NCBI GenBank assembly: GCA_045106825.1
Contig: JBGCFH010000437.1
Coordinates: 1-37,861 of the forward strand
DNA length: 37,861 nt
Source: CAWVWD01 sp045106825
GTDB taxonomy: Bacteria > Bacteroidota > Bacteroidia > Chitinophagales > Saprospiraceae
Reading direction: 5' to 3'
Below are positions 17,820 to 25,596 of this stretch, in pieces. Numbering within the stretch: the stretch's first letter is position 1; each line of letters opens with the position of its first letter. A model generated the notes under the pieces. That model was not told where the DNA came from, did no database searches, and saw only the letters and a list, made by a program, of their open reading frames with translations. Position numbers and translations under genes: made by a program.

Positions 17820-18209
17820 CTAACGTCTTCTTCGTCTAACTGGTTTACGAGCTTGTTTTGCTGCGATGCTTAAAGTTGCGTGAGGAACAGCCATTAAGCG
17901 TTCTTTACGAATTAATTTTCCTGTTTCTCTACAAACGCCATATACATTATTGTCAATACGGATAAGTGCATTTTCGAGGTGTTGAATGTATTTTTTTTGA
18001 CGAGCGGCCAATGTTTGTAAACGTTCTACTTCAACTGTTCCGACACCGTCCATTCCTTTAACTTTTGCACTTTCATCTTCCGCTCTATCATTCAATTGTG
18101 ATAAATATAAATCCAACTCTTCACGAGCTTTTGTTAATTTTTGATTAATTAATGCTTTGAATTCTTCTAATTCTGCTTCAGAATATCTGGTTTTCTCTGT
18201 GGTAATCAT
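17820..18209 (-). CDS. DksA/TraR-family transcription factor
   Basis: DksA/TraR proteins bind in the secondary channel of RNA polymerase and modulate initiation, often with ppGpp. The 129-aa protein has an N-terminal coiled coil (about 10-85) with the acidic tip DRAEDESAK and then the C-terminal block NNVYGVCRETGKLIRKERL and VPHATLSIAAK. Only one Cys (Cys93) of the usual four-Cys zinc finger is left; the reduced finger is common in Bacteroidota homologues. The tail is very basic (RKPVRRRRR). A TATCTTTG box lies 127 bases upstream on the minus strand. Confidence 0.88.
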   Translation of the reverse strand: MITTEKTRYSEAELEEFKALINQKLTKAREELDLYLSQLNDRAEDESAKVKGMDGVGTVEVERLQTLAARQKKYIQHLENALIRIDNNVYGVCRETGKLIRKERLMAVPHATLSIAAKQARKPVRRRRR

Positions 18210-18335
18210 TTTTTTGATATTTTGCTGTAAATAAAATAAAGCACAATTTGGTTTAATGGTGGCATTTTTAGTTTTAAAATTATAATTCCTTAATTTGAAA
18301 TTGAGGCATTTAAAATTTTATGCTAAAAATTACTG

Positions 18336-18343
18336 CAAAGATA
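18336..18343 (-). promoter_or_regulatory. putative -7 box of dksA-like gene
   Basis: The minus strand reads TATCTTTG, a full match to TAnnTTTG. A TTTG sits about 25 bases further upstream, which is longer than usual spacing. Confidence 0.4.
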
Positions 18344-18484
18344 ATCATTTTACATTAAATCATTATATCAAAATAAAATATTATAAAGGAAACGTCAATT
18401 ATTTGCGAATAAACACGAATTAGTTATAAGTAAAACTTATCATATTTTAATTTCTATGTATCACAATGTGATTTAATTATATAT

Positions 18485-18671
18485 TAGACTTTATTCTAAA
18501 TAATTTCGTATAAAGCTGAATTATCTTTTATCGCTACTCTTTCCACGAGGCTTCGGGACAGGCTGTTGACAAAATACTCATGTAGTAAGGCTACACTCCG
18601 TTTTTGCCGCCTCGATTAGCAATAAAATCTTAATTTCCATTCATTACTAAACTATTTTAGAATAAGGTCTA
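18485..18671. mobile_element. MITE-like foldback element, copy A
   Basis: It begins TAGACTTTATTCTAAA and ends with the reverse complement, with one change (TTTAGAATAAGGTCTA). 187 bp, non-coding. It is collinear with copy B at 23317 except for a 30-base stretch (18540-18569) that replaces 8 bases of copy B. Terminal TA on both ends would fit TA target duplication, as in IS630/Tc1-like elements (inference). The interior is self-complementary and topped by TGTAGT-AAG-GCTACA. Confidence 0.8.
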
Positions 18672-18936
18672 TTGATGTAAATTTGATTAACAAACATTGT
18701 TTACTTTTTGTTAAATCCTTTTGTGTTTATTATGCCTTTTATGGTTCAAATTATTTCTACAAAAAAGCCTTTATTTCAATAATGATTAATACTTTGTTTA
18801 CAAAATTATATCATTCACACATTATGACCATTTAAATACTAATTGAATGATAGATTTCTTATTGATAGAAAAATGATTTTACTAATTTTACGTTCGTGTA
18901 TAGAAAAGTCATTCTAATCATAAAAACATCCGAAGA

Positions 18937-19845
18937 ATGTCGGTAGAAGTTAAGAATTTGGTAAAGATTTACGGTGAACAACGAGCTGTTGATAATATTT
19001 CTTTTACAGCAAAAAAAGGAGAAGTATTAGGTTTTTTAGGCCCAAACGGCGCGGGGAAATCAACAACGATGAAAATCATCACGGGTTTTATTCCTCAATC
19101 AGAAGGAAGTACGACTGTTTGTGGATTTAACACCACTGAAACACCGCTTGAAGTACAAAAACGTATTGGTTATTTGCCTGAACGAAATCCATTGTATAAA
19201 GATATGTATGTGAAAGAATATTTGGCTTTTGTTGCAAATTTGCACCAAATTCCAAATAAAAAATCACGAGTATCAGAGATGATTGAAATGACAGGTTTGG
19301 AACGGGAACAGAACAAAATCATTGATTCTCTATCAAAAGGGTACAAGCAACGTGTCGGTTTGGCACAAGCAATGTTGCACAATCCTGATGTGTTGATATT
19401 AGATGAACCAACTTCTGGGCTTGATCCAAATCAATTAGTGGAAATTCGAGCATTGATTAAAAAATTAGGTGAAGAAAAAACAGTAATTTTTTCGACACAC
19501 ATTATGCAAGAAGTTCAAGCGATTTGTGATAGAGTTGTTATTATTAATAAAGGAAAATTAGTGGCAAATGATTCTATCGAAAAGCTTCAAGATAGAGTAA
19601 CTGGCGGAAACTTAGTGACTGTTGAGTTTGCTCAAAAAGTGAATAAAAGTCAATTGTCAAAAATCGAAGGCGTAAAATCTGTTAAAGCCTTAAATGATAC
19701 GGAATGGGAATTATTATCGAATAAAAAAGTCGATGTACGCAGCAAAGTATTTCATTTTGCAGTTCAGAATAAACTAACATTGCTCGAAATGCGACGAGAA
19801 ACGTACAGTATCGAGAATGTTTTCCAAGAATTGACAAAAAAGTAG
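18937..19845 (+). CDS. gldA: GldA, ABC transporter ATPase of gliding motility
   Basis: ATP-binding subunit of the GldA-GldF-GldG transporter, required for gliding in F. johnsoniae. 302 aa. Walker A GPNGAGKST (35-43), signature LSKGYKQR (132-139), Walker B VLILDEP (152-158) with the D-loop SGLD, and a switch His in IFSTHIM are all present. The C-terminal extension of about 80 residues is typical of ABC-2 type ATPases. The start is ATG at 18937. The permease and substrate-binding-like partners follow downstream, after one unknown gene, so the assignment rests on both similarity and context. Confidence 0.92.
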   Translation: MSVEVKNLVKIYGEQRAVDNISFTAKKGEVLGFLGPNGAGKSTTMKIITGFIPQSEGSTTVCGFNTTETPLEVQKRIGYLPERNPLYKDMYVKEYLAFVANLHQIPNKKSRVSEMIEMTGLEREQNKIIDSLSKGYKQRVGLAQAMLHNPDVLILDEPTSGLDPNQLVEIRALIKKLGEEKTVIFSTHIMQEVQAICDRVVIINKGKLVANDSIEKLQDRVTGGNLVTVEFAQKVNKSQLSKIEGVKSVKALNDTEWELLSNKKVDVRSKVFHFAVQNKLTLLEMRRETYSIENVFQELTKK

Positions 19846-19909
19846 GTCGTTTACAGTAAGCAGTTTGCAGTATGTAAACCGTATCTACATTATCAAAAAC
19901 TGACTAAGA

Positions 19910-20569
19910 ATGATTAAAAATTTAGCTTTTCTACTTTGTTTTTTAAGTTTTACTTTATCCGCTCAGGATTCTGTGTTATTGGCAAATTCCGTTGAGTTTA
20001 AAGATGGTGTTTATTTGACTATCAATGATTTACAACAAAACGAACCAAATTATACTTGGGCAGAAATCAATGCTTCGGCTCATATCAATCGTGAGAAACA
20101 AGTGATTCGTTTGGAATATTTGAACGCCAAAGATTCTTCAAAAACAGGTTTACAACAAGATGTTTGGGGAATTTGTGTCGAAGGTGTTCCGTATATCAGA
20201 ATGATTGACACGATGAAGGAACAGACGATTTTTACGGCATTGCGAATTAGAGGGAAATTGTGTTACTTTTACTACGATTCGTATGAAATGCGTGAAGTAC
20301 CAATGACGATTTATGATCCTGAAACAAGACGACCAATCTGGCAACAGAATATAGAAAATAAAGAGCCAGTTGTTATTGAGAAAATAATGAATTTTGAAAC
20401 GGGAAGTATTTCCGATATGGACGTTTCAACTTTCAAAAAGTGGATTCAAGATGATAACCAATTAACAAATACGATTAATGATCTGTCAACAACAGAAGCC
20501 AGAGAAAAGCTCTACAAAATGCTGCTGATTTATAATGATAGAAATCCATACTATTTAATTAGGAATTAG
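19910..20569 (+). CDS. exported protein of unknown function between gldA and gldF
   Basis: I do not recognise this 219-aa protein. It has a signal peptide (MIKNLAFLLCFLSFTLSAQ) and a compact soluble-looking remainder. Features include FKDGVYLTINDLQQNEPNY, VWGICVEGVPYIRM and a C-terminal helical, polar part. There is no lipobox, no membrane helix and no type IX sorting domain, so it is probably periplasmic. It starts 64 bases after gldA and ends 60 bases before gldF, all on one strand, which suggests co-expression with the transporter. Its stop codon lies inside a strong inverted repeat (20564-20608). Confidence 0.8.
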   Translation: MIKNLAFLLCFLSFTLSAQDSVLLANSVEFKDGVYLTINDLQQNEPNYTWAEINASAHINREKQVIRLEYLNAKDSSKTGLQQDVWGICVEGVPYIRMIDTMKEQTIFTALRIRGKLCYFYYDSYEMREVPMTIYDPETRRPIWQQNIENKEPVVIEKIMNFETGSISDMDVSTFKKWIQDDNQLTNTINDLSTTEAREKLYKMLLIYNDRNPYYLIRN

Positions 20570-20623
20570 GAATTGATAATTAGGAATATTAATTATCAAT
20601 TCCTAATTTCTAATTTCTAATTA
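20555..20623. repeat. inverted repeat overlapping stop codon before gldF
   Basis: AATTAGGAATTGATAATT (20564-20581) and AATTATCAATTCCTAATT (20591-20608) are perfect 18-bp complements with a 9-base loop. Outer TTAATTAGG/CTAATTAA-type sequence extends the pairing. It is very AT-rich, has no T-run, and sits 21 bases before the gldF start. Confidence 0.65.
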
Positions 20624-20629
20624 AATAAA

Positions 20630-21361
20630 GTGCTTAGTATATTACGAAAAGAAGTCAATACCTTTTTTAGTTCGCTTATCGGTTACATTGTTATCGGTGT
20701 TTTTTTGGTAACAATGGGATTGTTTTTATGGGTATTTCCTGATACAAATCTATTAGATTCAGGATTTGCAACCTTAGACTTTTTCTTTGGATTTGCTCCA
20801 AATATCTTTATGTTTCTTATTCCTGCGATTACGATGAGAACTTTTGCAGAAGAGCAGCAAACTGGAACAATCGAGTTCTTAGCGACTCGACCAGTAACGG
20901 ATTTACAAATCATTTTAGGAAAATACTTAGCGTGTTTGGTCTTAGTATTATTCGCTATTTTACCGACATTGCTCTACTTTTGGACGATTCACCGATTAGG
21001 TTCACCTGTTGGTAATATTGACTCTGGAGCAGTTTGGGGTTCGTACTTTGGATTGTTCTTTTTGGGTGCTGTTTTCGTAGCCATTGGTATTTTTTCTTCT
21101 TCGATTACCACGAATCAAATTGTCGCTTTCGTTTTAGGTGTTTTCTTATGTTTCTTCTTTTACGTTGGATTTGATTTTTTGAGTAATTTTCCAGGTTTTG
21201 TTGGGACGATAGATTATATCATCGAAATGTTAGGTGTTGATTATCATTATCAGTCGATAAGTCGAGGTGTTTTAGATACTCGGGACTTTGTATATTTTGG
21301 TTCATTGATAGTTGTTTTTATTGGTCTGACGAGGTTGATGTTGGAGCGTAGAAGTTGGTAA
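20630..21361 (+). CDS. gldF: GldF, ABC-2 type permease of gliding motility
   Basis: Membrane subunit of the GldAFG transporter. 243 aa with about six hydrophobic helices. The N-terminus LSILRKEVNTFFSSLIGYIVIG and the following GLFLWVFP, LDFFFGFAPNIFMFLIPAITMR and EEQQTGTIEFLATRPVTDLQI are characteristic of GldF and ABC-2 permeases. The start is GTG at 20630; it aligns with the usual N-terminus of the family and no upstream in-frame ATG is available. gldG follows after 201 bases. Confidence 0.93.
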   Translation: MLSILRKEVNTFFSSLIGYIVIGVFLVTMGLFLWVFPDTNLLDSGFATLDFFFGFAPNIFMFLIPAITMRTFAEEQQTGTIEFLATRPVTDLQIILGKYLACLVLVLFAILPTLLYFWTIHRLGSPVGNIDSGAVWGSYFGLFFLGAVFVAIGIFSSSITTNQIVAFVLGVFLCFFFYVGFDFLSNFPGFVGTIDYIIEMLGVDYHYQSISRGVLDTRDFVYFGSLIVVFIGLTRLMLERRSW

Positions 21362-21562
21362 ACCTATAAATATTAAATTTCAACTATTATTACAATTAGT
21401 ATTTATCATTGGCTTTCGCCAAAATGTAGAATGAGGAAGTGTGAAGATTTTAATTAAAAAAAAGTCTTCCGTCAAGTGAACGAAGTGAACGTTCGTCAAC
21501 CGTTTCTTCAAACTTCCACAAAATTTAAACTTTTAGAAAATCTTGTCTAAAAAATACAGACA

Positions 21563-23260
21563 ATGCAAAATAAAAAAAGACAGTCAATTATTCAGTTTAT
21601 CATTTTAGTAGCAATTTTGATATTAGCTAATATCATTGGACGATATTTCTTTGGCTATTTTGATTTGACAGAAGATAAACGATATTCGATTACGCAACCG
21701 ACAAAAGATTTAGTCAAAAACATGGAAGACAAAGTCTTTGTTGATGTGTATTTGACAGGTGATAATATTCCTGCGGATTATCGTCAGTTACAAGAAGCAA
21801 CAATTGCTATGTTGGATAGATTTCGTGCGATGAATCCTAATATTGATTATCAGTTTGTTGATCCAAATCCATCGAATCAGGAGGAGAAAAAGCAAATGTG
21901 GGAGAAGTTGAAAGTTATCGGAATTGTACCAAAGTTACTGACAAATCGAGAAGACTTGACCGCTCAACCGATTTTCCCCTTTGCAGCGATTCGATTTGGT
22001 GATAGAGTTACTTCAGTAAGTTTAGTTCAAGCAGATGCACCGCAAGCGATGCCTGAAGCTGTATTATTAAAAAATTCTATTAACTTATTAGAATACAATT
22101 TTGCTAATGGCTTGAAAAGTTTAAAGACGGTAGAACGTCCTTATGTCTTGTTTATAGAAGGACATGGCGAATTGTTACCTTTTGAACGAGCAGATTTTGA
22201 GAAAACACTAAAGCAATATTACGAAGTCCAAAGTACATCTTTGGATAGTATGGTGCATATTGATAAAAAAATTGATGTGGTGATTGTAGCACGACCGTTG
22301 GTTGCAATACCGAAAAAACATCAATTTATGCTTGATCAATACGTGATGAATGGAGGAAATGTATTATGGTTATTAGATAGATTAAATGTAACAATCGATT
22401 CACTTCGAGGAAAAGAAGCATATGTTCCTTATGATAATCAATTGGATTTAGAATCAATGTTTTTCAAATATGGCGTTCGATTCAATTCTGCTTTAGCGTT
22501 AGATTTTAATAATACAAGAATCCCACAAGTTGTTGGGCAAGTTGGTGGAAAACCACAGGTTGAGTTAAAACCTTGGGCTTATCATCCGAAAGTAAAACCT
22601 TCAACTGAACATCCGATTACTAAGAATTTGGATTATGTTGATTTACAATTTCCGACAGTTTTGGACACGATACAAACGGCTAATAAGATTAAAAAATCAA
22701 TATTGTTAACGACATCAGAACGAAGTCGAATACAGCGGTCGCCTGTTCGAGTATCTTTTGAAATCACTCGATACAAACTCGATCCTGCACAATTTAATAA
22801 AGGAAAAATTCCTGTTGGAATTTTGTTAGAAGGAGAGTTTCCTTCGGCTTTTAAAGGTATTGTTGCCCCAGAAACGATTCAAGGCTTACAACAATTAGGA
22901 CTCGAGTATAAAGAAAAAGCTGATCCTGGTGCTAAAATGTTAGTTGTAGCAGACGGAGATTTTGCAAAAAACATTATTGATTATAGAAACAATACGTATC
23001 AACCGTTAGGATATAATCCTTTTGAAAAATATCAATTTGCGAATAAAAGCTTTTTGTTGAATACGATTGATTATATGTTGGATGATGAAGGTATAACTGC
23101 TGCGAGAATGAAGGAGGTAAAATTACGTGTTTTGGATAAAGCAAAGATAGAAGAATCGAAATCTAAGTGGCAAATCATAAATATTTTAATACCTTTAGTA
23201 TTCTTGGTCGTTTTCGGCTTATTATTTAATTACATACGTCAACGACGTTTTGCACAGTAG
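21563..23260 (+). CDS. gldG: GldG, gliding motility ABC transporter accessory protein
   Basis: GldG is the third subunit of the GldAFG complex, a membrane-anchored protein of the GldG/IFT52-like ABC-type family with a large extracytoplasmic part. 565 aa. It has one N-terminal helix (about 10-32), the segment DLTEDKRYSITQPTKDLVKNM, a central domain containing RPYVLFIEGHGELLPFERADF, and one C-terminal helix (about 540-558) followed by NYIRQRRFAQ. It directly follows gldF on the same strand. The 201-base gap contains loosely self-complementary sequence (GAACGAAGTGAACGTTC) but no gene. Confidence 0.93.
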   Translation: MQNKKRQSIIQFIILVAILILANIIGRYFFGYFDLTEDKRYSITQPTKDLVKNMEDKVFVDVYLTGDNIPADYRQLQEATIAMLDRFRAMNPNIDYQFVDPNPSNQEEKKQMWEKLKVIGIVPKLLTNREDLTAQPIFPFAAIRFGDRVTSVSLVQADAPQAMPEAVLLKNSINLLEYNFANGLKSLKTVERPYVLFIEGHGELLPFERADFEKTLKQYYEVQSTSLDSMVHIDKKIDVVIVARPLVAIPKKHQFMLDQYVMNGGNVLWLLDRLNVTIDSLRGKEAYVPYDNQLDLESMFFKYGVRFNSALALDFNNTRIPQVVGQVGGKPQVELKPWAYHPKVKPSTEHPITKNLDYVDLQFPTVLDTIQTANKIKKSILLTTSERSRIQRSPVRVSFEITRYKLDPAQFNKGKIPVGILLEGEFPSAFKGIVAPETIQGLQQLGLEYKEKADPGAKMLVVADGDFAKNIIDYRNNTYQPLGYNPFEKYQFANKSFLLNTIDYMLDDEGITAARMKEVKLRVLDKAKIEESKSKWQIINILIPLVFLVVFGLLFNYIRQRRFAQ

Positions 23261-23316
23261 TTTGTTCAAATACTTAAGTATTTTGATAACACTGAAATAC
23301 TTAAACATTCAAAGAT

Positions 23317-23481
23317 TAGACTTTATTCTAAATAATTTCGTATAAAGCTGAATTATCTTTTATCGCTACTCTTCGTTAGCAAAATACTCATGTAGCAAGG
23401 CTACACTCCGTTTTTGCCGCCTCGATTAGCAATAAAATCTAAATTCCCATTCATTACGAAACCATTTTAGAATAAAGTCTA
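23317..23481. mobile_element. MITE-like foldback element, copy B
   Basis: 165 bp with perfect 16-bp terminal inverted repeats, TAGACTTTATTCTAAA (23317-23332) and TTTAGAATAAAGTCTA (23466-23481). It is otherwise collinear with copy A. The interior pairs with itself: TTTCGTA near the left end is matched by TACGAAA near the right. It is topped by TGTAGC-AAG-GCTACA; copy A has TGTAGT, which keeps the pairing as a G-U. Non-coding, in the gldG to kinase spacer. Confidence 0.85.
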
Positions 23482-23509
23482 TTGAATATTCAAAGATTCA
23501 AACAAAAAA

Positions 23510-25411
23510 ATGAATTATACACGAGTTGTTCTTAAAGAAAAAAAAGCGATTGATAAACGAATAGAGCTTTTAAAAACGGTTAGAGAACCTTCTAAGCGTA
23601 TTGAACTTCTTCGTGTGATTATAAAAGGATTGCAGTATCATCAGCCAGAAGTTGCAAGAGAATATGCTCAAGAATTATTGGATTTGGGTTTGCAAAAACG
23701 AGAAGATGAAATGTTAGGAATTGCGTGTAATGTTTTTGCGATTGCTGAAATTCAACATGGAGATTTTCGAAAGGCTCAGTTGTACTGTTATCAAGCATTA
23801 GATGCATTGAGTGACAAGTCTGAACAATTTATTGTGACTTGTAAAAACTTAGCAGAAATACTAACAAGTCAAGGGAAATATGATGATGCTTATGAGTATT
23901 TGTTGTTATCTCAAGAAACCCAAATTTTTCTAAATATCAAACAATACGAGCCATTTACTAATGCTCAAATCGCTAAGATTTTTTATCGAAAAGGAAAGTA
24001 TGAAGAAGCCTTTGACATCTGTATTAGTAATTTAAGAAATTACGACGACTACAATCGTTTAGATGGTTGGGAAGGAATGACGTATCATGTTATGGGTTTG
24101 ATATATGCCGCCCAAAAGGATTTTAAACAATCTTTAAAAAGTTATTTTAAGGCAGTTGAGATTTGGGAAAAATTAGGAAATCCGTATCAAACAACTGGTT
24201 TGTATTCCAATATTGGTAGTAGCTATATTTATCAAAATAACATGGAAGCGGCAGAAGAATACTTTGAAAAAGCACTAAAGGTCGATAAAGAACATGGCGG
24301 AAATACTAAGATGCAAAGCTTGATTTATCAAAATTTGGCAATTATTAGCTTTAGAAGTAAAAAAACGGCAAAAGCTAAATCGTATTACGATATGGCCTTG
24401 CGACTTTGTAAAATGATTAATGATAAATTGGGTGAAATGCAATTATTATACAATATGTCGATGATGTATGATGAAGAACCTGATAAAGCCATTGAGTTGT
24501 ATACTAATTCGTTGAGAATCGCAATGGACATTCAGGATACTCGATTTATTATGTATAATAATGAAAGCCTATCTAAAATATATGCTGCTCAAAAAGATTA
24601 TCAAAATGCATATAAACATAAATCTATTTCTCAAGAATTAGAGAGAGAATTGTTTGGTATTGAGAAAACAAAAGCCATTAAGAGTGTAGAACAACAATAT
24701 CAAAATGAATGGCAAGCAAAGGAAATGCAATTACTCAAAAATCGTAATGAAGAGTTAAAAACTTTTGTTCAAAAAGCTACAAAAGAAATAAAATCACCTT
24801 TGAAAATGATGAATACGATGAGTAAAATTTTGGCTCGTCGATATGAAGAAAAATTGGATCATAAAGCTCAAGAATACTTGTCAGAAATAACAAAATGTTC
24901 TTTTTTCTTAGAAGAAATCATGCAAAGTTTACAGCATTATGCTGTGATAGATATTAATGTTAATGATTTTGTTCCTATTGATACCACAGAATCTTTAGTC
25001 GCTGCTATTCAAAATTTAGAACAAGAATTTATTGATTCAAATGTTAAAGTATTTTCATCGCCACTTCCTATAATAAGATGTAATCCTGATATCTTAACTC
25101 AATTATTTCAGAACCTTATAGAAAACGCTATTAAATTTGGTCATGTAACTAATCCAATAATTGAAATACAAACAGATGAGAATTTTAATAATATAATTGT
25201 TTCAATTAAAGACAATGGCATAGGTATTGCAACCGAAGATACCGAACGTGTTTTGGGAATTTTTGAGAAAGTTGAACTCGAAAGTACCTACAAAGGAAAC
25301 GGAATTGGTTTAGCAATCTGTGATAAAATCATGAAATCTATCAATGGTGAGTTATGGATAGAATCAACTCTCGGAGAAGAAACAACTGTATTCCTGAAGT
25401 TTCCTAAGTAA
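23510..25411 (+). CDS. cytoplasmic TPR protein with histidine-kinase-like C-terminus lacking the phospho-His
   Basis: 633 aa with no signal peptide or membrane helix. TPR repeats span about 40-400 (for example GDFRKAQLYCYQALDAL, NNMEAAEEYFEKALKVD). A short coiled coil leads to a dimerisation region and then an HATPase_c domain (about 515-633) with N box QNLIENAIKFG, G1 DNGIGIA and G2 GNGIGLA, all intact. In the H box the family pattern SHDLKEPLRMM reads TKEIKSPLKMM, placing Lys425 (codon AAA at 24782-24784) at the phosphoacceptor position. It may bind ATP but is not expected to autophosphorylate at this site. It lies 185 bases upstream of a TPR histidine kinase that has the His. Confidence 0.85.
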   Translation: MNYTRVVLKEKKAIDKRIELLKTVREPSKRIELLRVIIKGLQYHQPEVAREYAQELLDLGLQKREDEMLGIACNVFAIAEIQHGDFRKAQLYCYQALDALSDKSEQFIVTCKNLAEILTSQGKYDDAYEYLLLSQETQIFLNIKQYEPFTNAQIAKIFYRKGKYEEAFDICISNLRNYDDYNRLDGWEGMTYHVMGLIYAAQKDFKQSLKSYFKAVEIWEKLGNPYQTTGLYSNIGSSYIYQNNMEAAEEYFEKALKVDKEHGGNTKMQSLIYQNLAIISFRSKKTAKAKSYYDMALRLCKMINDKLGEMQLLYNMSMMYDEEPDKAIELYTNSLRIAMDIQDTRFIMYNNESLSKIYAAQKDYQNAYKHKSISQELERELFGIEKTKAIKSVEQQYQNEWQAKEMQLLKNRNEELKTFVQKATKEIKSPLKMMNTMSKILARRYEEKLDHKAQEYLSEITKCSFFLEEIMQSLQHYAVIDINVNDFVPIDTTESLVAAIQNLEQEFIDSNVKVFSSPLPIIRCNPDILTQLFQNLIENAIKFGHVTNPIIEIQTDENFNNIIVSIKDNGIGIATEDTERVLGIFEKVELESTYKGNGIGLAICDKIMKSINGELWIESTLGEETTVFLKFPK

Positions 25412-25596
25412 ATTAATCACATGATTCATTGATTATCAACTCATAAGGTTTGTAATAAAATAGGTATAAATGTACCTAACTGCCTCTTATCATGAAGTAA
25501 ATAAAGCAATTATTCAGTATCGTGTATTTCTTAATACATCAAGGATGAAATACAATATGCTAATAATGCTGAATAGTTACGAAATAAATTGTAATA

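Larger units (their letters stand above)
18210..18936. other. long spacer between dksA-like gene and gldA
   Basis: 727 bases without a credible gene. It holds the dksA-like promoter box, MITE-like copy A (18485-18671) and AT-rich DNA leading to gldA. Possible gldA promoter elements are TTG at 18862-18864 with TAATTTTA (18883-18890) or TACGTTCG (18889-18896); neither is a full consensus match. Confidence 0.6.
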
